Part shown: in pieces, positions 46,294 through 54,995 of the stretch
How the letters are laid out: every line of letters starts with the position of its first letter
How positions within the stretch are numbered: the stretch's first letter is position 1
Source of the DNA: Thaumasiovibrio occultus
GTDB taxonomy: Bacteria > Pseudomonadota > Gammaproteobacteria > Enterobacterales > Vibrionaceae
Length of the DNA: 64,000 nucleotides
Assembly (NCBI GenBank): GCA_019703815.1
Contig: AP023052.1
Coordinates: 1,550,001-1,614,000, forward strand
Direction of reading: 5' to 3'
Translations under genes and position numbers: made by a program
Notes under the pieces: model-generated
Told to the model about the DNA's origin: nothing
Databases searched by the model: none
The model's input: the letters and a program-made list of their open reading frames with translations, nothing else

Positions 46294-47619
46294 TCACTTA
46301 AGGTGAGCGGCATTGTTTTTTCTAGGGTATCGGCTTGGCTTTTTCTTAACAACTCTAGGGAAGGATCTTTCTCGCCTAGGTTCAAGTATTAAGCTCCCAC
46401 TCATTGAGTAGAAGTTTTGGAGTTGCCTCGGGATGGCTCCTGGTGACGAGTATGGAAGTCCCACTATCAGACGCATGATGTGAGCGAGTGCTCCATTGAA
46501 GCTAAGTTGATATGGTAAGTAGTCTCCATTCAACGTATTACACATCTGGACCATTTGATACCTGACCAAGTTATATGTCAGTAGTATTCCCCAGAGTTCT
46601 TGCTTCACTAATTCAGGGAGTCGACTTCGAAGCGTGAGTCGGTTACCAAGCATGTACTGTTTTTGCTCACGATATCCGAGTTCAATTTCCCAACGATAGC
46701 CATATAAGCCTACGATATCTGACTTTGGGTAGAGCATAGGGTCAAGCATTGAGGTGAGAACATCGTATTGCTTACCATCTTTGACTCTCGTGATTAAACG
46801 TACAACCACTTCTTGTTCTAGCTCTGGCCACTTTTTACGTGCTAGCGGATTACTCTTCAGTTTTATCAGTTTATCTTGGCGGCCAAGAGACTGAACAACA
46901 TCATAACTGAGTCCTTTTTTCATTGGGATAAGCCAATGTCGATTTATGCCTTTCGAGCTCCATGCTTGAAGTAGACCAAGGGAGTAAAAGCCTTTATCAA
47001 AAAGGGTTAAGCTATTATCAGGTGTCGTCTCTATCAGTTGTTCTGCTAACTTCATTTCATTGACGCTATAGCAGTCAAAGGCACTACCTGTGATTAAATG
47101 GCTGCTCAATTCCATCTGACATACCATGCGTACTTGTGGGTACTGTGTTTCTTTACCGTCACGGTTGGTAGGCTTGGCAAACGCTGCAGCGTTCTCTTTT
47201 GAGTCCTCAGTTCGCCATAAGACACCATCAACGCCAAGAAGAGTGAGCCCGTTCCAGTTGGGTAAATTAGCCCGCTTAAACCAATGACTTTGGGTACACT
47301 CAAAAAGAGCTTTAGCCGCTGACTCACCGAGGTTTTTTCTTCGCTGTGTTAATGCACTTGGAGCAACAAATGGTTTACCTGTGCGGTCAACAATATCGAG
47401 CATATTTACAATGTCAGCCATGGATTTATCGTTATAGATTGCCATTCCAACCAGTAACCATGCCATCGACTCTAAAGTTAGCTTTCGTTTTCTTAGCGTA
47501 ACAGTATCAGTCAGTTCGTAAGCACTATTGATGAGTTCAATGGGTAGGAGGTCAGCGAGTGTTTCAACTTGATTGGGTTTATAACTGTTGACGATGTCGA
47601 GGGCTTGAGAAACGTGCAT
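46294..47619 (-). CDS. IS4-family DDE transposase
   Basis: 441 aa, complete. First Asp in [12 protein letters not shown] (about 130), second Asp in [11 protein letters not shown] (about 207) and Glu in [13 protein letters not shown] (the Y-x2-R-x3-E-x6-K signature of IS4, about 326-337). The stop codon lies inside the left inverted repeat. ATG 47619 is immediately after a hairpin and has no clean ribosome site, which suggests translation is kept low. Confidence 0.93.
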   Translation of the reverse strand: MHVSQALDIVNSYKPNQVETLADLLPIELINSAYELTDTVTLRKRKLTLESMAWLLVGMAIYNDKSMADIVNMLDIVDRTGKPFVAPSALTQRRKNLGESAAKALFECTQSHWFKRANLPNWNGLTLLGVDGVLWRTEDSKENAAAFAKPTNRDGKETQYPQVRMVCQMELSSHLITGSAFDCYSVNEMKLAEQLIETTPDNSLTLFDKGFYSLGLLQAWSSKGINRHWLIPMKKGLSYDVVQSLGRQDKLIKLKSNPLARKKWPELEQEVVVRLITRVKDGKQYDVLTSMLDPMLYPKSDIVGLYGYRWEIELGYREQKQYMLGNRLTLRSRLPELVKQELWGILLTYNLVRYQMVQMCNTLNGDYLPYQLSFNGALAHIMRLIVGLPYSSPGAIPRQLQNFYSMSGSLILEPRRERSFPRVVKKKPSRYPRKNNAAHLK

Positions 47620-47620
47620 A

Positions 47621-47654
47621 AAAAAATCCGATAAACAGGGTCTATCGGATTTTT
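47621..47654 (-). terminator. Hairpin/terminator just before the transposase start
   Basis: Perfect 12-bp stem TATCGGATTTTT/AAAAATCCGATA with seven T on the minus strand ending at the ATG. It should stop read-through from pepN into the transposase and hide its start. Confidence 0.75.
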
Positions 47655-47713
47655 ACATACAGGTAGGATCATTCAACTGATCTGCCGATTAAAGTCTTAA
47701 CTGATCGGCATTA

Positions 47714-47735
47714 GAGCTCGAAAGCCCTCTTTATC
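47714..47735 (-). terminator. pepN terminator, broken by IS4
   Basis: Joining the flanks rebuilds AAAGAGGGCT-TTCG-AGCTCTCTTTTTTT on the minus strand, a UUCG-tetraloop terminator. The IS separated the stem from its lower 3' arm and T run. The right duplication copy is 47714-47725. Confidence 0.8.
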
Positions 47736-47772
47736 CTTACTTATGAAATGCACACCTGTGCGAACATTGAAA

Positions 47773-50382
47773 CTACGCCAACGCTTTGTTGATTTTCTCG
47801 TATAGATCAACAGCCAGGTTTTCCAGTTGAGACAACTTCGTCAACGCCGCTTTCATCTTTTCCTGACGCGCCGCATCAAATCGCTTCCACTTGAGTAGTG
47901 GATCAATCATTCGCGATGCCACTTGTGGGTTAATCGTATTCAGCTGCGACAACATCTCGACCAAGAAGTCATAGCCTTCCCCATTCTCCGCATGGAACTT
48001 GGTTGGGTTTTGGCTACAGAAACTGGCAATCAAACTGCGGCAGCGATTCGGGTTTTTCAAGTTAAACGCCGGATGTTCAAACTGCGCTTTCACATTGGCT
48101 AACGCATCATTGGCCGGGTTAGTGCCTTGCAAAATAAACCATTTGTCCATGACCAAACCATCGTGCTGCCACTTATCACTAAAGTGTTGCATCAAGGTTT
48201 CTCGCACTGAAAGCTGCGCTTTGTTAGCTGCAACGAGCGCGCCCATGGTATCTGTCATATTGCCAGCATGGAAATATTGCTCTTCAACTAACGCTTCGCC
48301 ACCTTCCGTTAGTGCCAAGTATGCTAAACATCGATTGCGCAAGGCACGTTTGCCAATCGCATCATGCTCCAAAGAGAAATCCGATTGATAGTTCGCATGA
48401 TAAGCTTCATGCAATTGCGGGTGCAGTTCCACAGCAAGTGATTTTTCAACAAACTTAATGGCTGCAGCAATCGCATCAACGTCTGCTTGCTGATACCAAC
48501 CGGCTACTTCATTTTCGTTTGGCAAGCTGAGCATTTCCGCAACAAACGCGGGCTCCAACGTATTGTCAATCAACACATTACGGAAGGCGTCGATCAGCAT
48601 TTCTTTAATGACGAAGGCATCTTTGTTTTGATGGTTCGCCACATTTTGCTTAATCGCCTGACCTAACAACTGTTGACCCGCATCCCAACGCGCGAAACCA
48701 TCAGACGCATTTGCCATTAAAAAGCACAAATCTTCATCGCTGTAATTCGCGGTTAATTTGACCGGTGCTGAGAACTGGCGAAGTAGCGACACAACGGGTT
48801 TTTCATTGATGCCTTCAAATACAAACGTTTGTTCAGACTCAGTAATATTTAACACATTACTCATCACTTCGCCGTTCGACACCAATGGCAGTACCTTGCC
48901 CGCACCGTTATACATCTCGATATCGAGCGGAATGTGCAATGGCAACTTATCCGTTTGATCTGCTGTTGGCGCTGTAACTTGTGACACTGTCATGCGTATA
49001 TTCTGCTGCTGTGCATCATGCTCCATCACCACATTTAGCTCAGGCGTACCACTTTGGCTATACCAAACACGGAACTGAGTAAGATCGATGCCCGATGCAT
49101 CTTCCATCGCCGCGACAAAATCTTCACAGGTAGCAGCCGTTCCATCATGACGCTTCACGTACAGTTGCATCCCTTGCTGGAACGCATCTTCACCCAACAA
49201 CGTGTGCATCATGCGAATAACTTCACTGCCCTTTTCATACACAGTCAAAGTATAGAAGTTATTCATTTCTATCACTTTTTCAGGACGGATCGGGTGCGCC
49301 ATTGGGCCAGCATCCTCGGCAAACTGAGGGCCTCGCATAATACGAACATTATTAATACGGTTCACAGCACGTGAGCCAAGATCGGAGGAAAACTCTTGAT
49401 CGCGAAATACCGTTAAGCCTTCTTTCAGGCTCAATTGGAACCAATCACGACAAGTAATACGGTTTCCCGTCCAGTTGTGGAAGTATTCATGACCGATCAC
49501 CGCTTCAATACCTAAGAAATCTGTATCCGTCGCGGTCTCTGGTTTTGCTAAGACAAACTTCGAGTTAAACACGTTTAACCCTTTGTTTTCCATGGCCCCC
49601 ATGTTGAAGAAATCGACCGCAACAATCATATAAATATCGAGATCGTACTCTAGATTGAAACGTTGCTCATCCCATTCCATTGAACGCTTCAACGACAACA
49701 TAGCATGATGGCTACGATCAAGATTGCCTTTATCGACAAAAATCTCTAGTGCAATCTCTCTACCCGAGCGGGTGGTAAAAGTATCAGTGAGTTGGTCAAA
49801 GTCACCTGCGACCAACGCAAATAGATAACTCGGCTTTGGAAACGGATCAACCCACTCCACCCAATGACGACCATTCTCTAACTCGCCACTCGCGACCCGA
49901 TTACCGTTGCTCAGCAAAAATGGATACTGTTTATCGGCAATCACTTTGGTGGTGAATTTGGCTAAGTTATCAGGTCGGTCAAGGTAATAGGTAATTCGGC
50001 GGAAACCTTCTGCTTCACACTGAGTGCAGTACGCACCATCTGAAAGGTACAAGCCTTCCAACGATGAATTCTCTTGCGGGTTAATTTCAGTCACAATCTC
50101 CAAGTCAAATTCACTTGGTAGATTTTTCAGTAAGAGGCCTTCGCTACTCACTTCAACGTCAGAAAATGGCGTGCCATCGATAGCAATTGAGATCAACTCA
50201 ATCCCTTGTCCATCGAGGAACATGGTGTTCGCGGCAGCGTCCGTTGATTGCTTTTCAACCTTGCTGACCGCCGTGACTGTCGTGGTGGTTGGTTGTAAAT
50301 CAAAAGTCAGTTGAATATCGGTGATGCGGTAGTCTGCAGGACGGTAATCTTTGCGGTATTTTGCAACTGGGGTTTCTGCCAT
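47773..50382 (-). CDS. pepN: Aminopeptidase N
   Basis: Cytosolic M1 zinc aminopeptidase, 869 aa, typical length. GAMEN is at about residue 258-262, the zinc motif HEYFH (HExxH) at about 294-298 with the third ligand Glu in LKEGLTVFRDQEF 19 residues later. C-terminal helical domain complete. Its intrinsic terminator was disrupted by the IS4 element, so its transcript now likely extends to the hairpin before the transposase. Confidence 0.96.
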   Translation of the reverse strand: MAETPVAKYRKDYRPADYRITDIQLTFDLQPTTTTVTAVSKVEKQSTDAAANTMFLDGQGIELISIAIDGTPFSDVEVSSEGLLLKNLPSEFDLEIVTEINPQENSSLEGLYLSDGAYCTQCEAEGFRRITYYLDRPDNLAKFTTKVIADKQYPFLLSNGNRVASGELENGRHWVEWVDPFPKPSYLFALVAGDFDQLTDTFTTRSGREIALEIFVDKGNLDRSHHAMLSLKRSMEWDEQRFNLEYDLDIYMIVAVDFFNMGAMENKGLNVFNSKFVLAKPETATDTDFLGIEAVIGHEYFHNWTGNRITCRDWFQLSLKEGLTVFRDQEFSSDLGSRAVNRINNVRIMRGPQFAEDAGPMAHPIRPEKVIEMNNFYTLTVYEKGSEVIRMMHTLLGEDAFQQGMQLYVKRHDGTAATCEDFVAAMEDASGIDLTQFRVWYSQSGTPELNVVMEHDAQQQNIRMTVSQVTAPTADQTDKLPLHIPLDIEMYNGAGKVLPLVSNGEVMSNVLNITESEQTFVFEGINEKPVVSLLRQFSAPVKLTANYSDEDLCFLMANASDGFARWDAGQQLLGQAIKQNVANHQNKDAFVIKEMLIDAFRNVLIDNTLEPAFVAEMLSLPNENEVAGWYQQADVDAIAAAIKFVEKSLAVELHPQLHEAYHANYQSDFSLEHDAIGKRALRNRCLAYLALTEGGEALVEEQYFHAGNMTDTMGALVAANKAQLSVRETLMQHFSDKWQHDGLVMDKWFILQGTNPANDALANVKAQFEHPAFNLKNPNRCRSLIASFCSQNPTKFHAENGEGYDFLVEMLSQLNTINPQVASRMIDPLLKWKRFDAARQEKMKAALTKLSQLENLAVDLYEKINKALA

Positions 50383-50757
50383 GTCTTCTTCCTTTCCAAA
50401 TCGAATCCGTTCGGTGAGTCACGCGTACAACGGGAGTCGCAGTGCCATGACCAACCGCCACGCAAGAATAAGTCCGATACTTTTACTGTTTCTATCTCTA
50501 AGTTCTGTACTATCTCGCGTCTCTACGCTTTCAAGTTTACAGACTCACTTAGTAAAAATACTTGCGTGATTTGTTGATACAAAAATTGCCACGTTCGGCA
50601 ATTCTCTAATTTTGTAAACGATTATGCTTGAGTGTCTGGCTCTACATCAAGCGGTTATCTTGATTTAGCGCGGATTAATTGTGATTTGTCCTGAACAAAC
50701 AAAGCGCCGTATCACCCAAAGATGGTACAGCGCTTATGTGGGATTGATGGCTGTTAA
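50383..50757. other. pepN upstream intergenic region
   Basis: No gene supported. A hairpin AATTGCC/GGCAATT sits near 50586-50605. The pepN promoter must be in the part nearest 50383. Confidence 0.45.
50702..50738 (-). terminator. Possible terminator of the secreted unknown
   Basis: Imperfect stem AGCGC..TACC/GGTGATAC..GCGCTT after the stop at 50758; short T stretch only. Confidence 0.4.
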
Positions 50758-51414
50758 TCATTGACGTTCGAAGACCGCTTTCATCCCTACTTGTTCATTA
50801 CTCAAGGTTAACGTATCAGATGCCAACGTATAACGACTATCATGTTGACCGCCTTCATAGATCAACACAATCTGGCCATCTTCGATGAAGTAAATTCCGC
50901 GAGTCTCAGTGCTTTGCCCATCTTCAGTATAGGCAATAAACGAGAACAAAAAGTCTGGGCGTAAGTTGATATCTAAGCGACTAATGTCCTCAGATAGATC
51001 CTCACCTGATAGGTTTGAACTCACCCAATATCCCGGAAGATTCTCCGGCGCCAGTTTAGTAAAACGCGCACCATCTAATTGAAATTGATTGTAGCTGAGC
51101 TTGTACGCATGCAACTGATCAGGTTGTCCATCCGCTTTGAGTAACAAATGGCCTTCATCAATATCATAGGTACCACGCCACCCGGTAATGTCACCATCAA
51201 CTTCTAATAAGCGAACCATATAATCATAATCAGAAGAGAATTGAATATGCATGGCGCGATAAGCAGTGCCTTCGCTACCAACCCCTTCATCTGTTGGGCT
51301 AAACCAATACCAATCGCCGATCAAAAATGGGAATTCAAAAGAAGTAATATCTTCGGCTTTGGCAAACATACTGCTTAACAGAAGAACAAACATTGAAAGA
51401 TAACGTACTACCAT
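50758..51414 (-). CDS. Hypothetical exported protein, 218 aa
   Basis: I do not recognise the family. ATG 51414 (with AAGGGTGGA before it) gives a signal peptide ending FAKA (about residue 20). The mature part begins with IGDWYWFSP, and WRGTYDIDEGHLLLKADG, GYWVSSN and RGIYFIEDGQIVLIYEG recur as lipocalin-like or Avidin-like beta hairpins (a W/Y-x3-G pattern three times). Probably periplasmic. Lies alone upstream of pepN. Confidence 0.6.
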   Translation of the reverse strand: MVVRYLSMFVLLLSSMFAKAEDITSFEFPFLIGDWYWFSPTDEGVGSEGTAYRAMHIQFSSDYDYMVRLLEVDGDITGWRGTYDIDEGHLLLKADGQPDQLHAYKLSYNQFQLDGARFTKLAPENLPGYWVSSNLSGEDLSEDISRLDINLRPDFLFSFIAYTEDGQSTETRGIYFIEDGQIVLIYEGGQHDSRYTLASDTLTLSNEQVGMKAVFERQ

Positions 51415-51423
51415 AGTTTCCAC

Positions 51424-51804
51424 CCTTCTTGCTGTCTTTATTTAACCATAGCCATGCTTTGCAAATACCACTAGGGGATATTTCGAGTTATATCACTAAT
51501 TCTCATTTATGCTTACTGTTGCATTTCAGTAATGCCGAGTACCAAGCACCAACGGAAATGAATGCGGAGTTATCTCTCGCTTTATCGTCTCTACTCCTTA
51601 CGCCGAAACTGTATATACATACAGTTAAGATTAATCATCATAAAAAATACTGCTTTTCACGTATTATCAGTAACAAAAGACGTCACTTTCATTTAAATCA
51701 TTATTTTACAATAGCTTAAGTGAAATAAAGGAAAGCCTACCCGTCTATTTCGTCATGTCATAAGTGCGATATTTACGCCTTAAATAAAACAACTGTATAA
51801 ATGA
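51424..51804. other. AT-rich intergenic region
   Basis: Short frames only; nothing I can assign. The promoter of the exported protein should lie near 51430-51480. Confidence 0.4.
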
Positions 51805-51867
51805 ACAGTAAAGACAGTAAAGACAGTAAAGACAGTAAAGACAGTAAAGACAGTAAAGACAGTAAAG
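51805..51867 (+). repeat. Tandem repeat, 7 perfect copies of ACAGTAAAG
   Basis: Nine-base unit repeated seven times without a mismatch. From an ATG at 51801 the array reads as (Asp-Ser-Lys)n in a 42-codon frame, but there is no ribosome site, so it is more likely non-coding. Perfect copies suggest recent slippage and variable copy number. Confidence 0.93.
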
Positions 51868-51932
51868 AGTATCAACCCAAAATAGCAGTGGTGGCGCGAA
51901 ATTGTTTGGATAACAGTCGCCAAATTTGAGGC

Positions 51933-51962
51933 AAAAAAAAAGAGTGACAGCGTCACTCTTTT
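51933..51962 (-). terminator. prc terminator containing matS
   Basis: AAAGAGTGAC AGC GTCACTCTTT with nine T on the minus strand, 16 bp after prc stop. Confidence 0.92.
51944..51956. promoter_or_regulatory. matS site 3, inside the prc terminator
   Basis: GTGACAGCGTCAC, exact consensus; the matS half-sites form the upper stem of the terminator hairpin. Confidence 0.8.
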
Positions 51963-51978
51963 CCGTTTTTTAATACTA

Positions 51979-53985
51979 CTACGACGTTTTTACCATATCT
52001 AACGTAATCAACGCCGCTTCATCCAAGTAAACATCCGGCGCTTCGTAATCATCTGGAATATCATCCAATGTTTCGAAGATCGGTAAGCCTGCTGCTTTTT
52101 GACGGATATTCACCCTCTCCAAACGCTCGGCTTCGCGTTGCTCTTGCTCCGCAATACGCTTGTCGTAATTGAGCGAAATGGTATTGATATCTTTCTCTTC
52201 TTGATAGGTTTGAATATCATCAAGAATAAAACCAAACTCCATATCACCTAAAATACGCGCATCGTGTTGACGCTGCAGAACACCGAAACTAACCGGAAGA
52301 GATTGCTCTGTCACCTGTTTGAAATCAACCGCTTCGATTTGATCCCACGGCAGCGCATTGTCTTCAACGCTCTCGCCTGTTTCAGCAGGATCAAACGCTG
52401 TTGGGAATGCGATATCAGGCACTACACCCAGATGCTGAGTACTTCCACCGTTAATACGATAGAATTTCTCAGTGGTGTATTGAATGTCACCCATCCCGCG
52501 GTCGACGACATCATAAAGACGGAACAATTCCTGGTGTTGTTGTACCGTACCTTTACCAAATGACTGTTCACCGACAATAATCGCGCGACCGTAATCTTGC
52601 ATTGCTGCCGCGAAAATTTCAGAAGCCGACGCACTGTAGCGGTTGATCAATACAGTCAGTGGACCATCGTAATAGATAGCGCGATCCAAATCGCTATGCA
52701 CATCAACATCACCTTGCTCATCACGGACTTGAACAACAGGTCCTGCATTGATAAACAAACCGGTAAGTCCAACGGCTTCACCCAGTGAACCACCACCATT
52801 GTTACGCAGATCAATCACAATACCATCGACATTTTGGCCATTAAGTTTAGCCAGCTCTGCTTTGGTATCTGCAGTCAGGTTACGATAGAAGCTTGGAATT
52901 TCAACAATACCAACGCGTTGATCACCGAACGTCAGCACTTCCGATTTCACCGCTTTATCTTCTAAGCGGATTTTGTCGCGCACGATATTAACGGTATAAC
53001 TTTTCGAGTTGGTGCCTTCAGGTAAAATTTCCAAAAAGACATCGCTGCCTTTCGGTCCTTTGATCAACTGAACCACATCATCTAGACGCCAACCAACAAC
53101 ATCAACAATATCGGACTTGTCCTGACCGACACCAATAATGCGATCGCCAGGTGAAAGTTGGTTTGAATCCGATGCCGGACCACCAGCGACCAATGATTGA
53201 ATAATGGTGTAATCATCTTCCGATTTTAACACCGCACCGATCCCTTCAAGAGACAAGTTCATCTCTGTCCAAAATTGTTCGGCATTACGTGGCGACAAGT
53301 AACTGGTATGCGGATCAACTTCGCGCGCGAATGCATTCATGTAAATTTGAAACGCATCAATATTACGCGTTTGAATAAAACGCTTAAGTGCATTGTTGTA
53401 ACGCTTGGTGAGAGTCTCTTTAATTTCATCCCACTCTTTGCCAGCTAACTTCAGGCTGAGTGCATCATACTTCACTCGCGACGCCCAAATTTCATTTAGC
53501 TCTGCTTGAGTCGTTGGCCAGGCCATGTCGTTACGATCGATAACGAACTCGTCGTCACCATCAAACGTCATCGGCTCACCATCCAACAACGACAACGCAT
53601 ATTCGTAACGTTCAAATCGGCGTTGTTGAGCCAAATTGAACATTGCAAACGCCGCTTCCGTCTCACCGTTTTCTAGTTGCTCATCCAGTTTGTCTTGCCA
53701 CACAGAAAACGCGGCAATATCTGACTGCAACAAAAAGCTTTTGTTGTAATCGAGCATTTCGACGTAACGATCAAAAACGGCACGCGAGAAGGTGTCATCC
53801 AACATGAAATCGCGATAATGGCTGGTAGTGAACCAGTGAGTGACTCGGCGGCTCGCCGCTGCGTGTTGTTCTTCTGCTTGAAGAGTAGGAAGGTCAGTAA
53901 GGGAGTATGTGGCTTCGGTGGCCTGAACTGATGCTGCCAACATCATGCTGGCAGCCATCAGGGAAAAGCGGAATCGACAATTCAT
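51979..53985 (-). CDS. prc: Tail-specific protease Prc (Tsp)
   Basis: Periplasmic S41 protease (668 aa) that trims C-termini, degrades ssrA-tagged exported proteins and, with NlpI, MepS. Signal peptide 1-22 (ending VQA); PDZ domain around 230-310 (GIGAVLKSEDDYTIIQSLVAGGPA); catalytic Ser in YSASASEIFAAAMQDYG and Lys in GEQSFGKGTVQ about 25 residues later. C-terminal DUF3340-like part present. Follows proQ by 17 bp on the same strand, as in E. coli. Confidence 0.95.
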   Translation of the reverse strand: MNCRFRFSLMAASMMLAASVQATEATYSLTDLPTLQAEEQHAAASRRVTHWFTTSHYRDFMLDDTFSRAVFDRYVEMLDYNKSFLLQSDIAAFSVWQDKLDEQLENGETEAAFAMFNLAQQRRFERYEYALSLLDGEPMTFDGDDEFVIDRNDMAWPTTQAELNEIWASRVKYDALSLKLAGKEWDEIKETLTKRYNNALKRFIQTRNIDAFQIYMNAFAREVDPHTSYLSPRNAEQFWTEMNLSLEGIGAVLKSEDDYTIIQSLVAGGPASDSNQLSPGDRIIGVGQDKSDIVDVVGWRLDDVVQLIKGPKGSDVFLEILPEGTNSKSYTVNIVRDKIRLEDKAVKSEVLTFGDQRVGIVEIPSFYRNLTADTKAELAKLNGQNVDGIVIDLRNNGGGSLGEAVGLTGLFINAGPVVQVRDEQGDVDVHSDLDRAIYYDGPLTVLINRYSASASEIFAAAMQDYGRAIIVGEQSFGKGTVQQHQELFRLYDVVDRGMGDIQYTTEKFYRINGGSTQHLGVVPDIAFPTAFDPAETGESVEDNALPWDQIEAVDFKQVTEQSLPVSFGVLQRQHDARILGDMEFGFILDDIQTYQEEKDINTISLNYDKRIAEQEQREAERLERVNIRQKAAGLPIFETLDDIPDDYEAPDVYLDEAALITLDMVKTS

Positions 53986-54002
53986 ACGTCGGAGATTCTC
54001 CT

Positions 54003-54644
54003 TTACGAACGAAGGTGCTCCGCTTTAACCAACATTGTCAATCCGTTAGTCAAACGAACACGTACATCGTCCTTATTAATTTCAACAATGGATGCTGGCA
54101 TGTTGCCGTTACCCATATTTACGTGTACCTGTTTTCCAACCTGAAGCTCATTTGCATCAAGCTTACGGGTTTCTACGGCTGGCGCTTCTTTGAGTTTAGT
54201 CGTTTTATTCTTATTGTTTCTAGGTTTAGCTGCTTTTGCACGAACTTTTTGTTCTTTTTTGTCAGCACTGTCAGTTTTTTTAGACGATACTGCACGCTCT
54301 TTACGTCGTTCGCGAACGCGTGCCTTACTTTCGTCTAGTGCTGTCTTCGCATGATCGATATGCTCTTGCTCTAGTGCTTCACCTTCAACACCGTCTAAAT
54401 CAACACGTTTTGCACCCGCTTTTACGCCGTGCAGATAACGCCAAGAAGAGGTGTACTGACGTAGCGCAGCGCGTAATTGAGTTTTGCTCACTTTAGGATC
54501 GTCGCTTAGACGCTCCGCCAGATCTTGAAAAATACCAATTTTAAGTGGCTTTGCTTCACCTTCTAGAGTGAAACAGTTTGGGAAACGCTCAGCAATGTAC
54601 GCAATAACTTCTTTGCTGTTAGTTAGCTTTTCGGTGTTGTCCAT
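54003..54644 (-). CDS. proQ: RNA chaperone ProQ
   Basis: Global RNA-binding protein of 213 aa: FinO-like domain (residues about 1-120, [25 protein letters not shown]), a Lys/Arg-rich linker and a C-terminal Tudor-like domain ([23 protein letters not shown]). It stabilises sRNAs and mRNA 3' ends. ATG 54644 matches the family start MDNTEKLTN; the frame open to 54806 is leader sequence. Cotranscribed with prc. Confidence 0.94.
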   Translation of the reverse strand: MDNTEKLTNSKEVIAYIAERFPNCFTLEGEAKPLKIGIFQDLAERLSDDPKVSKTQLRAALRQYTSSWRYLHGVKAGAKRVDLDGVEGEALEQEHIDHAKTALDESKARVRERRKERAVSSKKTDSADKKEQKVRAKAAKPRNNKNKTTKLKEAPAVETRKLDANELQVGKQVHVNMGNGNMPASIVEINKDDVRVRLTNGLTMLVKAEHLRS

Positions 54645-54959
54645 GAATATTCTCAGCAGCTGCAAACTTTCGTTTGCGGTTGTTTGGTTAATAAAAAGAA
54701 TGCCCGCTATTATAGTGCCCTCAAATTGAAAAACCACCTTTGAAGCACCGTTAAAGGTGTTTTTATAGACATTCAACCGCTTGTTAGAGCTCTCTTCCGT
54801 CATCAAGCCCGCTCAGACGAGGAAAAACAGACCTCGATATTCCTTGTTCTTATTCAGCTTAAAAGCGGCATTCCTTATAATCACAAGGCAAACTGCACGC
54901 TTTTTATATTACCCTGTCACTAAAATGAGGGTTACGCACAGAATACTCAACTAGGTTCA

Positions 54960-54989
54960 TTGATGCTGCTTAGTCTTGGTTGTTATACT
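54960..54989 (+). promoter_or_regulatory. Predicted promoter of letA
   Basis: TTGATG (54960-54965), 18-bp spacer, TATACT (54984-54989). The predicted +1 near 54996 falls at or after the first candidate start codon of letA. Confidence 0.5.
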
Positions 54990-54995
54990 GAGCGC

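Larger units (their letters stand above)
46285..47713 (-). mobile_element. IS4-family insertion sequence, 1429 bp
   Basis: 18-bp terminal inverted repeats TAATGCCGTTCACTTAAG and TAATGCCGATCAGTTAAG (two mismatches), flanked by perfect 12-bp direct repeats, the duplication size of IS4-type elements. One transposase gene fills it. A hairpin GCCGTTCAC/GTGAGCGGC followed by T run at the left end (46288-46320) would stop transcription entering from the left. Intact ends and duplication indicate recent arrival. Confidence 0.94.

Noticed and set aside
51805-51867. CRISPR array
   Set aside because: Repeats are 9 bp in direct contact with no spacers, and there are no cas genes.
51801-51929. Asp-Ser-Lys repeat peptide
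   Set aside because: No ribosome site or promoter; reported as a DNA repeat only.
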